Counted from the stretch's first letter, positions 1-9,798 are shown. The stretch is DNA of 64,000 nucleotides from Poseidonocella pacifica (GCF_900111875.1 NZ_FOJU01000001.1:806001-870000); one strand, 5' to 3'. Notes: a model not told the origin generated them from the sequence alone. Numbers and translations: made by a program.

Positions 1-122
1 CGACACCTCCGCCCTATCCCTTCGCCCGGCCCTCGCGGCCTCAGGTCCGATCCACGCGTCCGCCCGGCTGCGTCGATGGCCCGTTAACCCCACGCCGTCT
101 AATCCCTGAAAGGAGACACTCC

Positions 123-881
123 ATGCCGCTTTCCCAATTTCGCCTCGACGGCAAGATCGCCCTCATTACCGGTGGCAACCGGGGCATCGGCCTCGCCACT
201 GCGCAGCTGTTTGCTCTGGCCGGTGCGCGATGCCTGCTCTCCGCGCGTACCGAAACGGACGAATCCCGCGCCCTGACCGAGAGCGGCAAACATGCCTTCC
301 TTGGCGGTGACATCACCGATCCGGCCACCCCCGACAAACTGGTGGAAGAAACGATCGCACGGTTCGGACGTCTCGATATTCTGGTGAACAACGCAGGTGT
401 CGCCGATGGTGGTGATTTTCACGACTTCGACGACGAGCGGCTTGCCCGGATCATCGATACCAACCTGATCGCCCCATTCCGGGTGGCACGGTCCGCCGTA
501 AAGCCGATGTTGGAACAGGGCTCAGGCAGCATCGTCAACATTGGCTCAATCTCGGGCTATGTCGCCAACAAGCCGCAGCTTCAGGTGGCCTACAATTCGT
601 CCAAGGCCGCGATCCATCAGATGACCAGCGTCATGGCGTTCGAATATGCGGCGCGGGGCATACGCGTCAACGCGCTGGCGCCCGGCTATATCCGAACCCG
701 CATGGCCATCGATGGAATGGAAGATCCGGCGATGAGCAAGGTCTGGGCGGAAAACACCCCGATGGGCCGGTTTGGAACGCCCGAGGAAATGGCCAACTGC
801 ATCCTCTTCCTGGCCTCTGACGCCGCGTCTTATGTCACGGGATCGACGCTCGTGGCCGATGGCGGATACATCACGCACTGA
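123..881 (+). CDS. SDR family NAD(P)-dependent oxidoreductase
   Basis: A 252-residue classical short-chain dehydrogenase/reductase. The Rossmann motif TGGNRGIG is at residues 16-23, NNAG at 89-92, and the catalytic set is Ser144 (in IGSISG), Tyr157 and Lys161 (YNSSK). The C-terminal VTGSTLVADGGY is typical of the family. Length is the family norm, so it should be a soluble cytosolic oxidoreductase acting on an alcohol or carbonyl; the substrate cannot be read from sequence. The ATG at 123 has a strong AAAGGAGA site just upstream. A second SDR gene follows after about 70 bp in the same direction, suggesting one operon, perhaps for polyol or sugar oxidation (inference). The 122 bases before it show no gene I can identify. 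Confidence 0.93.
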   Translation: MPLSQFRLDGKIALITGGNRGIGLATAQLFALAGARCLLSARTETDESRALTESGKHAFLGGDITDPATPDKLVEETIARFGRLDILVNNAGVADGGDFHDFDDERLARIIDTNLIAPFRVARSAVKPMLEQGSGSIVNIGSISGYVANKPQLQVAYNSSKAAIHQMTSVMAFEYAARGIRVNALAPGYIRTRMAIDGMEDPAMSKVWAENTPMGRFGTPEEMANCILFLASDAASYVTGSTLVADGGYITH

Positions 882-954
882 CGGGGCCGATGGCTCAAAA
901 CCGTCCCGGCGGCGTACCGCGCGGCCGGGCCCATACCAACAATCGGAGGCCGGA

Positions 955-1683
955 ATGGCTGAGACTCTGAATGGAAAAATCGCGGTCGTCACCGGGGCTG
1001 CCTCCGGCATCGGGCTGGCTGCCACCGAAGCGTTGCTGTCCAAAGGCGCGAGCGTCGTGATGGTCGACCGCGACGAAGCGGCGCTGAAGGCATGCACCGA
1101 ACGACTTGGGGCAAAAGCCATTGCACAGGTCACCAACCTGCTCGATCCCGAAAGCTGCAAGGCCATGGTGCCGGACATCCTCGGCAAGGTGGATCACATC
1201 GACATCCTGTATTGCAACGCGGGTACGTATATCGGCGGCGATCTGGATGACACGGACCCCGATACCATTGACCGGATGCTCAACCTCAACATCAACGCGG
1301 TGATGAAGAACGTCCACGCCGTGATTCCCCATATGAAACAGCGCGGCACCGGCGACATCTGGGTGACCTGCTCCGTTGCCGGCCATGCCGCGATCCCGTG
1401 GGAGCCGGTATATTCAGGTTCAAAATGGGCGATGACCTGCTTTGTACAGACGATGCGCCGTCAGCTGCGCGAACATGGTATTCGCGTGGGGCAGGTCTCT
1501 CCGGGACCGGTGGTGTCGGCCCTGCTTGCCGATTGGCCGGCGGATCGCTTGCAAAAGGCCAAGGCCAGCGGATCGATTATCGAGCCGACCGAGGTTTCGG
1601 ATGCGCTGATCTATGCTTTGACGCGGGGGCGCAACGTGACCATCCGCGACATGATCATCCTTCCCACAGCCTTCGATATCTGA
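955..1683 (+). CDS. SDR family oxidoreductase, ribitol-dehydrogenase-like
   Basis: A 242-residue short-chain dehydrogenase. TGAASGIG is at residues 13-20, CNAG at 87-90 and the catalytic residues are Ser140, Tyr153 and Lys157 (YSGSK). The C-terminus, ending in RDMIILPTAFDI, resembles SDRs annotated as ribitol 2-dehydrogenase; that substrate is an inference from memory of the family. I chose the ATG at 955 because CGGAGGC lies just before it and the Rossmann strand follows at the usual distance; the open frame extends further upstream to 772 but that part overlaps the preceding gene and is not SDR-like. It probably forms an operon with the SDR gene at 123. Confidence 0.9.
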   Translation: MAETLNGKIAVVTGAASGIGLAATEALLSKGASVVMVDRDEAALKACTERLGAKAIAQVTNLLDPESCKAMVPDILGKVDHIDILYCNAGTYIGGDLDDTDPDTIDRMLNLNINAVMKNVHAVIPHMKQRGTGDIWVTCSVAGHAAIPWEPVYSGSKWAMTCFVQTMRRQLREHGIRVGQVSPGPVVSALLADWPADRLQKAKASGSIIEPTEVSDALIYALTRGRNVTIRDMIILPTAFDI

Positions 1684-1742
1684 GAAACAGGGCCTGCCTT
1701 GTCAGTCATTGCAAGCGCATCGAATGACGGATTGACCGACAC

Positions 1743-2477
1743 GTGGGACCACGACCCTTTCTCATCCTTCAGGCCCGAACCGAGGCCGAAGCCGCTGACA
1801 ACGAATATGAGGCGTTTCTGTCCCGAGGCGGGCTTTCGGATCGGGACAGCCATCGGGTTTGCCTCGACCGGGAGGCATTGCCCGATGGCATCGACCTTGG
1901 TGCCTATGCGGGCGTGATCGTGGGCGGCGGTCCGGGCTGTGTGAGCGATCCCGCGCAGAGCAAGGACCCGGTCGAAGCGCGGATGGAGGCGGCGCTTCTT
2001 TCCCTGATGCCGCAAATCACGCAAGGGGATATTCCCTTTCTCGGGTGCTGCTACGGGATCGGCCTGCTGGCGCATCACCTCGGAGCGGAAGTGTCCAAGG
2101 CGCGCTATGGCGAAGCGGTTGGCCCCGTTCTGTGCGAACAGACCGGTGAAGACGATCCCTTGCTGGCAGGCTTGCCGCCCCGGTTCGAGGCTTTTGTCGG
2201 CCACAAGGAAGCGGTGCAGGAATTGCCCCCCGGCTGTGTGCATCTTCTCAGCTCTGCCCCCTGCCCGTTCCAGATGATCCGGTACAAACGCAACGTCTAT
2301 GCGACGCAGTTTCACCCGGAGGCTGACGGGGAGGTGTTTGCTCTGCGGGTCGATTTGTATCGCGATCGGGGATATTTCGCCCCTGAAGAAGCGGATGCGC
2401 TTATGGCACAATGCCGCGCGTCGGAAACCCAGTATGCCCCGGCCATTTTGCGCGCGTTTGTGGATCGCTTTCGTTAA
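1743..2477 (+). CDS. Class I glutamine amidotransferase domain protein
   Basis: A 244-residue stand-alone class I glutamine amidotransferase. The nucleophile elbow GCCYG puts the catalytic Cys at 103, and QFHPE supplies the His191/Glu193 pair, so the triad is complete. GGGPG near residue 61 fits the oxyanion region. The family includes GuaA N-domains and free-standing GMP-synthase-like proteins; no synthetase domain is attached here, so the ammonia acceptor is unknown. The start is a GTG at 1743, because no in-frame ATG precedes the first conserved strand. It follows the SDR pair by 59 bp and converges on the phytoene-synthase-like gene, their 3' ends overlapping by 4 bp. Confidence 0.85.
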   Translation: MGPRPFLILQARTEAEAADNEYEAFLSRGGLSDRDSHRVCLDREALPDGIDLGAYAGVIVGGGPGCVSDPAQSKDPVEARMEAALLSLMPQITQGDIPFLGCCYGIGLLAHHLGAEVSKARYGEAVGPVLCEQTGEDDPLLAGLPPRFEAFVGHKEAVQELPPGCVHLLSSAPCPFQMIRYKRNVYATQFHPEADGEVFALRVDLYRDRGYFAPEEADALMAQCRASETQYAPAILRAFVDRFR

Positions 2478-3238
2478 AACCGGCCGGTCGCGGCCTGCAT
2501 CATGAGCCGCAGCTTGCGGAAGAACGGACTTGGGACCAAAGCGCCGATCTTGGCCCGCTCCGGGGTTTTTGCCGCCTGTTTCAAGATAGCTCCCGCCAAG
2601 TAGCCCGGCAGAAGTGCGGCGCGGGATTCCTTGCCGATCTGTCTGCGCGCGGATCGCGCCCGCTCAAGGGCGGCAAGCCCACGTTTGGCGAAGTCTGCTA
2701 CGCCGCCGGGGCTACCATCCACCATGGGTATGCGCCCCTGTGCCTCAAGCTCCGGCAGGGCGCAAAGCCAATTGGCGACCCCCGACGCAAAGGCGAAGTC
2801 GCGTACCGCACCCTCGTCCGCCGCCCCGAGAAGGCGTGCCGAAGTCGCCATCAACCCACCCGCCGTGGCCGAGATATGTGCATCGAGCGCGGCGTCGTCT
2901 GCGAAGGCATCGCGGTAGATGTCCCATCGGCGCGCTTCTACCAGTCGCTGCAAAACCGCCGCGCCCTCCGCGTCGAGCACACCGGCCAGCGGCGTGACGA
3001 CTTCGTGCCGACGGACCTCGCCGCCCTGCGCAATCTCACCCAAGGCATCGTGCCACCATTGCAGCCGCATCTCGGCGATCATCGCCTCTTGGGTCACCCA
3101 AGGGGCGCGGGCAACCTCCACGTTGAACGCGTAGAGGGGAAACAAAACCTCGCGCGCGGGCGGCGGTGCGGCCATTGCGGCGACAAAGCGGTCCGGGTCT
3201 CCCCGCTGGACGATTTCGGCGCAGGCGGCGACGCTCAT
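2474..3238 (-). CDS. Squalene/phytoene synthase family protein
   Basis: A 254-residue all-helical member of the squalene/phytoene synthase superfamily. Visible family features are the early PLYAFNVEVAR segment and the MRLQWWHDALG helix near residue 60. The aspartate-rich prenyl-diphosphate motifs of true phytoene synthases are poorly preserved: I see only scattered acidic residues. That makes it more like the NDUFAF6-type branch, which assists respiratory complex I, than a carotenoid enzyme; this is an inference. Its ATG overlaps the cimA stop by 4 bp (ATGA), so the two are translationally coupled, although no pathway link between them is obvious. No other carotenoid gene is in the window. 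Confidence 0.8.
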   Translation of the reverse strand: MSVAACAEIVQRGDPDRFVAAMAAPPPAREVLFPLYAFNVEVARAPWVTQEAMIAEMRLQWWHDALGEIAQGGEVRRHEVVTPLAGVLDAEGAAVLQRLVEARRWDIYRDAFADDAALDAHISATAGGLMATSARLLGAADEGAVRDFAFASGVANWLCALPELEAQGRIPMVDGSPGGVADFAKRGLAALERARSARRQIGKESRAALLPGYLAGAILKQAAKTPERAKIGALVPSPFFRKLRLMMQAATGRF

Positions 3239-4878
3239 TCCCCGGCGAGCGCCCGCTGCGGAATCTGCACACGGTCACGCAGCAGCTTCCAATTGATCGC
3301 ATCGAGCAGCGCCTCAAAGCTGGCATCCACGATATTGGGTGACACCCCGACCGTGGACCAGCGCGCGCCCTGTGCGTCCTCGCTATCGATGATGACGCGC
3401 GTGACCGCCTCCGTGCCGCCTTGGGTGATGCGCACCTTGAAGTCGACAAGACGCATCTCATCGATGGCGGCCTGGTACGGCCCGAGATCCTTGGCGAGCG
3501 CCTTGGCCAGCGCGTTGACCGGCCCCCGGTCAGAGCCGGTTTCATCCATGGATTCGCTAACCGACAGGCGCTTTTCACCGCCGATCTTGACGACGACCAC
3601 AGCCTCCGAAAGGGAAACCATGCGGTTCTCCTTGTTCTTGCGCCGCTCGACCGTCACCTTATAGCGCTTCACTTCGAAGAAGTCGGGCAGCTGTCCAAGC
3701 TCGCGCCGCGCCAGCAACTCAAAGCTCGCCTGCGCGGTGTCATAGGAATAGCCTTCGGTCTCCCGCGCCTTCACCACGTCGAGGATCCGGCCAAGCGCGG
3801 GATTGCCTTTTTCGACCTGCACATCCATCTCGCGCAGCCGCTCGCGCAGGTTCGATTGCCCCGCTTGGTTGGACATGGGCACGATGCGCGAATTGCCGAC
3901 CGCAGAGGGATCAACATGCTCGTATGTGCTCGGGTCCTTGATGATCGCGCTGGCGTGCAGGCCGGCTTTGTGTGCGAAGGCCGAGGCCCCAACATAGGGG
4001 CTTTGTTTCTGCGGAACCCGGTTGAGAATATCGTCGAGCAACCGCGCCGTGCGTGTCATGCCCTTGAGGGCCGTCATGGAAACGCCCGTCTCATAAAGGC
4101 TCGCATAAGGCTCTTTCAGGAGCAGCGTCGGGATCAGCGCGATGAGGTTCGCATTGCCGCAGCGCTCCCCCAACCCGTTGAGCGTGCCCTGCACCTGCCG
4201 CACGCCCGCGTCGATGGCGGCGAGGCTGCCCGCAATGGCGTTGTCGGTGTCGTTATGCGTGTGGATGCCAAGTTGCGCACCGGGGATGCCGGCGGCAATC
4301 ACCTCGCTGACGATCCGCCCGATTTCGACCGGGAGGGTTCCCCCATTCGTGTCGCACAGCACGCTCCAACGCGCGCCCGCATCATGGGCCGCGCGCAGAC
4401 ATTCGAGCGCATAGGCGGGATTGGCCTTATAGCCGTCGAAAAAATGCTCGGCATCGAAAAGCGCCTCGCGCCCCTGCGCCACGATGTGGGCAACGGACTT
4501 GGCGATATTCTCGACATTCTCGGGCAGAGTGATCCCAAGCGCCCGCTCCACGTGGAAATCATGGGTCTTGCCGACAAGGCACACGGCGGAAGTGCCCGCA
4601 TTGAGCACCGCTGCGAGAACGTCGTCATTCTCCGCGCTCATCCCGGCGCGCTTGGTCATGCCAAAGGCCGTGAAGGTGGCGCGCGTCTCAGGGCGGGCCT
4701 CAAAAAAGGCGCTGTCCGTCGGGTTCGCCCCGGGCCAGCCGCCCTCGATGTAATCAACCCCAAGCGCATCCAGCGCCTCGGCGATCTCCATCTTGTCGCC
4801 GGTGGAAAACTGCACGCCCTGCGTTTGCTGCCCATCGCGAAGGGTGGTGTCGTAGAGGTAGAGGCGGTCTTTGGTCAT
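3235..4878 (-). CDS. cimA: (R)-citramalate synthase
   Basis: A 547-residue HMGL-like acyltransferase that condenses acetyl-CoA with pyruvate to citramalate, the first step of the threonine-independent isoleucine route. The N-terminal TIM barrel carries YDTTLRDGQQTQG (residues 8-20) with the metal-binding Asp and the catalytic Arg, and GIHTHNDTDNAIAG with metal His residues. The C-terminal part (about 410-540) fits the LeuA dimerisation/allosteric domain. The GGWPGANPTD segment and the length favour CimA over 2-isopropylmalate synthase. The ATG at 4876-4878 is followed directly by the catalytic domain. It is the first gene of a two-gene unit with the phytoene-synthase-like gene. Confidence 0.92.
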   Translation of the reverse strand: MTKDRLYLYDTTLRDGQQTQGVQFSTGDKMEIAEALDALGVDYIEGGWPGANPTDSAFFEARPETRATFTAFGMTKRAGMSAENDDVLAAVLNAGTSAVCLVGKTHDFHVERALGITLPENVENIAKSVAHIVAQGREALFDAEHFFDGYKANPAYALECLRAAHDAGARWSVLCDTNGGTLPVEIGRIVSEVIAAGIPGAQLGIHTHNDTDNAIAGSLAAIDAGVRQVQGTLNGLGERCGNANLIALIPTLLLKEPYASLYETGVSMTALKGMTRTARLLDDILNRVPQKQSPYVGASAFAHKAGLHASAIIKDPSTYEHVDPSAVGNSRIVPMSNQAGQSNLRERLREMDVQVEKGNPALGRILDVVKARETEGYSYDTAQASFELLARRELGQLPDFFEVKRYKVTVERRKNKENRMVSLSEAVVVVKIGGEKRLSVSESMDETGSDRGPVNALAKALAKDLGPYQAAIDEMRLVDFKVRITQGGTEAVTRVIIDSEDAQGARWSTVGVSPNIVDASFEALLDAINWKLLRDRVQIPQRALAGE

Positions 4879-4936
4879 GTCATTACCTCTTCCTTGGTGA
4901 CTTGGTACGGGGCGATCAGCCCCGTGCCGCGCCCGA

Positions 4937-4953
4937 CCCTCCCCGCGGGAGGG
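4937..4953. repeat. Perfect GC-rich hairpin between cysS and cimA
   Basis: CCCTCCC and GGGAGGG form a 7-bp perfect stem around a 3-base loop. It lies 59 bp upstream of cimA and 119 bp beyond the cysS stop. There is no T-run on either side, so it is not a canonical intrinsic terminator. Dispersed palindromes of this kind are common between genes in Rhodobacteraceae, and I treat it as a short intergenic repeat or transcript-end hairpin of cysS. Confidence 0.4.
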
Positions 4954-5071
4954 CGCATTGGCGAAGTTACTCGCCGCCCAGCCGTCGTCCGATGCCTTTG
5001 AGATAAACCGAAGACCTCAGGCGCATCAAAGCGCCCACCCAGGGTCAGGCGCGACACTCTTCTCTGAGCGG

Positions 5072-6523
5072 TCATTTCAACGCCTCCAGTTTGGAGGGAA
5101 TGAATTCAGCACCCGGTTCGAGCTCTACTTTATCTTTGTAGGCCTTATACTCTACGCCTGCGCTCTTCAGTTGCTTTTGCAAGAAGTCAACGTCCGAAAA
5201 ATCGCCGGTTTCAATCGCCTTCTGGCGAAGATTGAAAAGGCGATGACCTGTGGCGAACAAAGCTTCTTGTTGTTCCGAAGGAAGAGAACCCGTCCAGGAG
5301 ACATGGACGATATAGCCATCTCCTGAAGACTCTATTTGCTCTGAGCAGAAGTGAGAGGGGGGAACATTGTCCTTCCTAAAGCCAAAACCCAAAAGCTCCA
5401 TCGCGTATCTAAGCTCTTCACGCCGGTTCCGATCGCGAGCTAGCTCATGCATCTTGCTAAGAGCGCCATGTGTATCGAGATCGTTCATCAAGTACGGCAA
5501 CACAGCCCATCGCCCTTGTGCGTCCGGCTCCGCACCATTGGCCAAGTCATACCATTTCCGCAGCGTCGCCTCCGCCTCCCGCGCCTTCTCTGCCGTCCAG
5601 TCCATCGGCTTGCGGTAATGCGTCGAGAGAAACACAAAGCGGATCACCTCACCGGGGATGCCTTGTTCCAGAAGATCCCGCACGGTGAAGAAGTTGCCCA
5701 AGGACTTGGACATTTTCTTGCCCTCGACCTGCAGCATTTCATTGTGTAGCCAGACCTGCGCAAAGCCGCCTTCGGGGTTCGCACAGCAGCTTTGGGCGAT
5801 CTCGTTTTCGTGGTGGGGGAACATCAGGTCGTTGCCGCCGCCGTGGATGTCGAATTTCTCCCCGAGGAGTTCGTAGGACATCGCCGAGCATTCGATATGC
5901 CACCCCGGTCGCCCCCGGCCCCATGGGCTTTCCCATCCCGGAAGATCGGGAGTCGAAGGTTTCCAAAGAACAAAATCCATCGGGTTGCGCTTGTAGGGGG
6001 CAACCTCCACCCGCGCGCCGGCGATCATGTCATCGACCGTGCGCCCGGAGAGGCGACCGTAGGCGGCATAGCTTTCGACGGCAAAGAGAACGTGGCCCTC
6101 GGCCTCATAGGCGTGCCCGCCCGCGATCAGCTTTACGATCATCGCCACCATCTGCGGGATATACTGCGTGGCCCGCGGCATCTCCGTCGGCTCCAGCACG
6201 CCAAGCGCGGCCATGTCATCGAGATACCATTGCATCGTCTCGGCCGTGATCTCCCCGATTTCCCGCCCGGATTCCTTGGCCCGCGCGTTGATCTTGTCAT
6301 CCACGTCCGTGAAGTTGCGGACATAGCGCACGTGATCCGCCCCATAGACATGACGCAGCAGCCGGTAGAGCACGTCGAAGACCACCGCAGGCCGTGCATT
6401 GCCCAAGTGGGCCCGGTCATAGACGGTCGGCCCGCAGACATACATCCGCACGTTCATGGGGTCGATCGGCTCAAAGACCTCTTTTTTCCGGGTCATGGTG
6501 TTGTGCAACTTGATCGTCGTCAT
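5072..6523 (-). CDS. cysS: Cysteinyl-tRNA synthetase
   Basis: A 483-residue class I aminoacyl-tRNA synthetase charging tRNA-Cys. The HIGH-type motif is HLGN at 39-42 and KMSKS is at 270-274. Zn-ligand candidates are Cys30, Cys212 and the HHENE segment at 237-241. The start at 6523 (MTTIKLHN) is chosen over an in-frame upstream start at 6769 because the latter overlaps the divergent MFS gene and adds 82 non-homologous residues. The catalytic half reads as standard, but from about residue 360 onward (roughly 5072-5460) the protein diverges from the usual helical anticodon-binding region and the DNA drops to about 50% GC. Rough length still matches the family. Confidence 0.93.
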   Translation of the reverse strand: MTTIKLHNTMTRKKEVFEPIDPMNVRMYVCGPTVYDRAHLGNARPAVVFDVLYRLLRHVYGADHVRYVRNFTDVDDKINARAKESGREIGEITAETMQWYLDDMAALGVLEPTEMPRATQYIPQMVAMIVKLIAGGHAYEAEGHVLFAVESYAAYGRLSGRTVDDMIAGARVEVAPYKRNPMDFVLWKPSTPDLPGWESPWGRGRPGWHIECSAMSYELLGEKFDIHGGGNDLMFPHHENEIAQSCCANPEGGFAQVWLHNEMLQVEGKKMSKSLGNFFTVRDLLEQGIPGEVIRFVFLSTHYRKPMDWTAEKAREAEATLRKWYDLANGAEPDAQGRWAVLPYLMNDLDTHGALSKMHELARDRNRREELRYAMELLGFGFRKDNVPPSHFCSEQIESSGDGYIVHVSWTGSLPSEQQEALFATGHRLFNLRQKAIETGDFSDVDFLQKQLKSAGVEYKAYKDKVELEPGAEFIPSKLEALK

Positions 6524-6747
6524 CTTGTCCTCGCGCGCGGGCGTCCGCGGCGGGCTTAGCAACTTCGGATCATCGTGGAAACAGAAGAACGGCCCGCCGG
6601 ATGGGTTCAGGCAGGAATGCAGCAGCAAATGAGGGGCATTGTTCTCATGTCCACAAGCATACTCCGCCAAAGCGCCGGGCCGCAATCGCTGAATTGACAT
6701 CTTCCCGGCGCTGACCGAAAGCGGGCGCGACACGGGCCCGGAGTGGA

Positions 6748-7914
6748 ATGATGCGACAGGATTTGGCAACCTCCCGCCCGGTGATGGCGGCCTTTGCGGT
6801 GATCGGCCTTTACTGGGGGCCGTTCGCGGCCATGGTGCCCGTGCTCAAGGCCCAGATCGGGGCAAGCGATGGCGTCTTTGGCCTGTGCATGCTGGTGGCG
6901 TCGGTTGGAGCCTTGGTCGCGATGTGGCTGGCGCCTTTGGCAGAGCGGCTTCTGGGGCGCCGCGCGATGCCCATTCTGGGGGCCTGCGTCGGGATCTCGT
7001 TCCTGCTGCCGGGGCTTGCGCATTCGGTGCCGGTCTTTGCGATCTGCATGCTGCTGGCCAGCATGTCGGCGGGATGCCTTGATGTCGTGATGAACGCGCG
7101 CCTCTCGACGCTGGAACGCCGCTCTGGCCGGTCGCTCATGAATCTCAACCACGGGGCCTATTCGCTGGTCTATGCCGCGGCGGCGATGACCACGGGCATC
7201 GCGCGGGAGTTGGGGATGCACCCGGTCGCGATTTTCGCCTGCTTCGGGATTGTGACGCTGTGGATGATTTCCGAGATGATCCGCCTGCCGGTCGACGTGG
7301 CCCCCACGGACGAGGATTCCGCGGACAAGGCGCCGCTTCCGGCCGGGCCGATCTGGCTCGCCGGGTCCATCATTCTGGTGGCTTTCTTCGGTGAGAACGG
7401 AACGGAGGGTTGGTCCGCGCTCTATCTCGAACGCAGCCTTGGAACCGGGGCCGCAGGTGGGGCGCTCGGCCCTGCCCTGCTGGGTCTGACCATGGGATTG
7501 GGCCGGATCGCGGGACAACTCGTCAGCGCGCGGATTGACGAATACCGCCTGATCCGCTGGGCCGCGCTCATCGCGGCGTCGGGCGCGCTCATTGCCGCCA
7601 GCGCGCCCGTGCCCGTCGTTGCCTATATCGGGTTCGCGGCGCTTGGCCTTGGAATTTCTGTAATCGGACCCACCGTTTATGTCATCGTGGGCCGGGATGT
7701 CACCGATGCGGCGCGCACCCATGTCATCGCCCGGATTTCTGCCATCGGCTATCTGGGTTTCTTCATCGCGCCGCCGCTCATGGGGTTCCTGTCCGAATGG
7801 TCGGGGCTGTCGGCGGCCTTCGGGATCGTGGCGCTGCTTATCCTCGCGGTGCCGGTTGCGCTTCTGCCTGCCTACCGCCGCTTGCGGGATGGGCTTTCGT
7901 CGAGATCAAACTGA
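6748..7914 (+). CDS. MFS transporter
   Basis: A 388-residue major facilitator superfamily protein with about 12 hydrophobic segments, placing it in the inner membrane. The stretch [12 protein letters not shown] after the second membrane segment matches the MFS loop 2-3 region (normally GxLaDrxGrr). The substrate is not deducible. It is divergent from cysS, with 224 bp between the two starts, and its 3' end overlaps the opposing sulfotransferase-like gene by 43 bp. The ATG at 6748 follows a GGAGTGGA stretch; a second ATG follows directly and could also serve as start. Confidence 0.88.
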   Translation: MMRQDLATSRPVMAAFAVIGLYWGPFAAMVPVLKAQIGASDGVFGLCMLVASVGALVAMWLAPLAERLLGRRAMPILGACVGISFLLPGLAHSVPVFAICMLLASMSAGCLDVVMNARLSTLERRSGRSLMNLNHGAYSLVYAAAAMTTGIARELGMHPVAIFACFGIVTLWMISEMIRLPVDVAPTDEDSADKAPLPAGPIWLAGSIILVAFFGENGTEGWSALYLERSLGTGAAGGALGPALLGLTMGLGRIAGQLVSARIDEYRLIRWAALIAASGALIAASAPVPVVAYIGFAALGLGISVIGPTVYVIVGRDVTDAARTHVIARISAIGYLGFFIAPPLMGFLSEWSGLSAAFGIVALLILAVPVALLPAYRRLRDGLSSRSN

Positions 7915-8516
7915 AGATACCCGGTGCGCGAGACGGACTCATAAAGCTCAAAATCCGCCGCGCGCGCGGCCCGCACCTCTGCCGCCAGCCCCGGATCGCA
8001 GGAGATTTCCATCGACGGGCTGAGGTTGCGCCGCCCGATTTCGACCGGCTCACCAAACCGGGCCTCCAGGAAAGCGTGGACCAGATCGCCGCGGTCCGCC
8101 GCAAAGAGGTGATGTACCCGGATCGCACCGTCCGGATCGGTCAGGAAGGTATGCTGCCGCCCGATCTTGGCAAAGGCCGGGGGCCGGTCAAGCAGATGCG
8201 CGCGCAAAAACGCGTCAAAGCTGTGCCCCTTGGTAGAGTTGGGGTTGCTGGTCGGCAGGAGCGTTCGGTACCGGTACCAGCTTCCGAGTTGGTCCAGCGG
8301 CTCCCGTATCATGGCGAGGCGTTCGGGCACCAACTGGTGCGCTTTCTTCAGGTACGGCGCGAGGGAGCGGTCGAATTTCCGGGTGTTGAGATGCTTCACC
8401 GCCGGCTTGTTCCGATAGACGATATCGGCCCGTTTGCGCAGTGCGGATTCGTACGCCGTCGTTCCCGTCTTGGGCACGGCAAAAAACACGAGGTTGGCAT
8501 CGAAAAAGATCAGCAT
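7872..8516 (-). CDS. Sulfotransferase-like protein
   Basis: A 214-residue protein with a PAPS-binding 5' loop near the N-terminus (VPKTGTTAYESAL, residues 14-26) and a second RxPLxxLxSWYRYR segment around residue 95 that matches the 3'-phosphate-binding strand-helix of sulfotransferases. It lacks a signal peptide. Rhodobacteraceae carry many such genes, probably for sulfating surface polysaccharide or small molecules; the acceptor is unknown. It converges on the MFS gene, their ends overlapping by 43 bp, which is unusual for unrelated genes. A second, longer sulfotransferase is at 51651. Confidence 0.78.
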   Translation of the reverse strand: MLIFFDANLVFFAVPKTGTTAYESALRKRADIVYRNKPAVKHLNTRKFDRSLAPYLKKAHQLVPERLAMIREPLDQLGSWYRYRTLLPTSNPNSTKGHSFDAFLRAHLLDRPPAFAKIGRQHTFLTDPDGAIRVHHLFAADRGDLVHAFLEARFGEPVEIGRRNLSPSMEISCDPGLAAEVRAARAADFELYESVSRTGYLQFDLDESPSRKRR

Positions 8517-8631
8517 TTCGCAGGGGCCTTACCCCGTGCCAAGACCCCCTGTCCAGCGTCGCCCGCAGCCTCGGGCAGTCCGACGACGCTTGGAAATGGG
8601 TTGAGGACGCCACGCGGGGCGCGCCGCGCGA

Positions 8632-9798
8632 TCACGGCTTCCAGCGGCCTCCGAAATCTTCTGGCACATAGAGCACCGAGCGGTCGAGATCTTGAACCCG
8701 CTTTCGCCCGCAAAGCGCCATGGAGGTATCGAGTTCCTTGCGGATCACCTCCAGTGCCGTCGTGACCCCCGCCTGCCCCATCGCGCCCAAACCATAGACA
8801 TAGGCCCGCCCGAGCATGACGCCCTTGGCCCCGAGCGCGAGCGCCTTGAGCACATCTTGCCCGGAACGAATACCGCCATCCATCAGCACTTCGATTTCTG
8901 AGCCGACCTCATCAAGCACCCGTGGCAGCATCGCCACGGAAGAAAGCGCCCCGTCAAGCTGTCGCCCGCCATGGTTCGACACCACGATGGCATCCGCCCC
9001 GACCTGCATCGCCATGCGCGCGTCCTCCGGCTCCATGATCCCCTTGAGGATCACCTTGCCGCCCCATTTCTCCTTGATCCGAGCGATCTTTCCCCAATCG
9101 AGCGACGGGTCGAATTGCTCTGCGGTCCAGGACGACAACGACGAGGGATCGGACACCCCCTTGGCGTGACCGACGATATTGCCAAAGAAGCGCCGCTTCG
9201 TCTGGAGCATTTCCAGCCCCCAGCCCACTTTGGTCATCATGTTGGCGATGGATTTCGGCGTCAGCTTGGGCGGGGCCGAGAGGCCGTTTTTCAGGTCCTT
9301 GTGCCGCTGTCCGAGGATTTGCAAATCGACCGTGATGACCAGCGCGGAGCAGTTGGCCGCCCGCGCCCGTTCAATCAGGCGGTCCATGAAATCCTCGTCC
9401 TTGAGGGTATAAAGCTGAAACCAAAATGGTTTGCTCGTATGCTCCGCGACGTCCTCGATGGAACAGATCGACATCGTGGACAGCGTATAGGGCACGCCGA
9501 ATTCCGCGGCTGCCTTCGCGGCCTTGATCTCTCCGTCCGCCTGCTGCATTCCGGTCATCCCCACCGGCGCGAGCGCGACCGGCATGGCGACCTTTTCGCC
9601 GATGATCTCGGATTGGGTCGATCGCCCGTCCATATCAACCGCGATCCGCTGTCTCAGGCGCAGCTTTTCAAAGTCGGTCACGTTCTCCCGAAAGGTCTGT
9701 TCGGTCCAGCTTCCGGATTCGGTGTAATCATAGAACATCTTGGGCACCCGCCGACGGTAGATGCGTTTGAGGTCTTCGATCTCGGTGATGACGGGCAT
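8632..9798 (-). CDS. lldD: FMN-dependent L-lactate dehydrogenase / alpha-hydroxy-acid oxidase
   Basis: A 388-residue TIM-barrel flavoprotein of the alpha-hydroxy-acid oxidase family that oxidises L-lactate to pyruvate, usually passing electrons to quinone. The active-site signature SNHGGRQLDG (catalytic His, substrate Arg) is present, as are the N-terminal FYDYTESGSW and the FMN phosphate-binding GIRSGQDVLKAL stretch. The start is set at 9798 (MPVITEIEDL), with GGGAG 8 bases upstream, rather than the in-frame start at 9819. It is divergent from maeB, whose malic enzyme also handles pyruvate, suggesting coordinated C3/C4 acid use (inference). Confidence 0.88.
   Translation of the reverse strand: MPVITEIEDLKRIYRRRVPKMFYDYTESGSWTEQTFRENVTDFEKLRLRQRIAVDMDGRSTQSEIIGEKVAMPVALAPVGMTGMQQADGEIKAAKAAAEFGVPYTLSTMSICSIEDVAEHTSKPFWFQLYTLKDEDFMDRLIERARAANCSALVITVDLQILGQRHKDLKNGLSAPPKLTPKSIANMMTKVGWGLEMLQTKRRFFGNIVGHAKGVSDPSSLSSWTAEQFDPSLDWGKIARIKEKWGGKVILKGIMEPEDARMAMQVGADAIVVSNHGGRQLDGALSSVAMLPRVLDEVGSEIEVLMDGGIRSGQDVLKALALGAKGVMLGRAYVYGLGAMGQAGVTTALEVIRKELDTSMALCGRKRVQDLDRSVLYVPEDFGGRWKP

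Noticed and set aside
2411-3664. A 417-codon plus-strand open frame
   Set aside because: Antisense to the phytoene-synthase-like gene and cimA; no recognisable protein features.
3421-5001. A 526-codon plus-strand open frame
   Set aside because: It lies antisense to cimA, which has complete motifs; its translation is Arg/His-rich with no domain, a usual shadow of a GC-rich gene.
4875-5075. A 66-codon minus-strand frame between cysS and cimA
   Set aside because: It spans a GC hairpin, has Arg-rich sequence without a domain, and touches both neighbours only by chance overlaps of stop and start.
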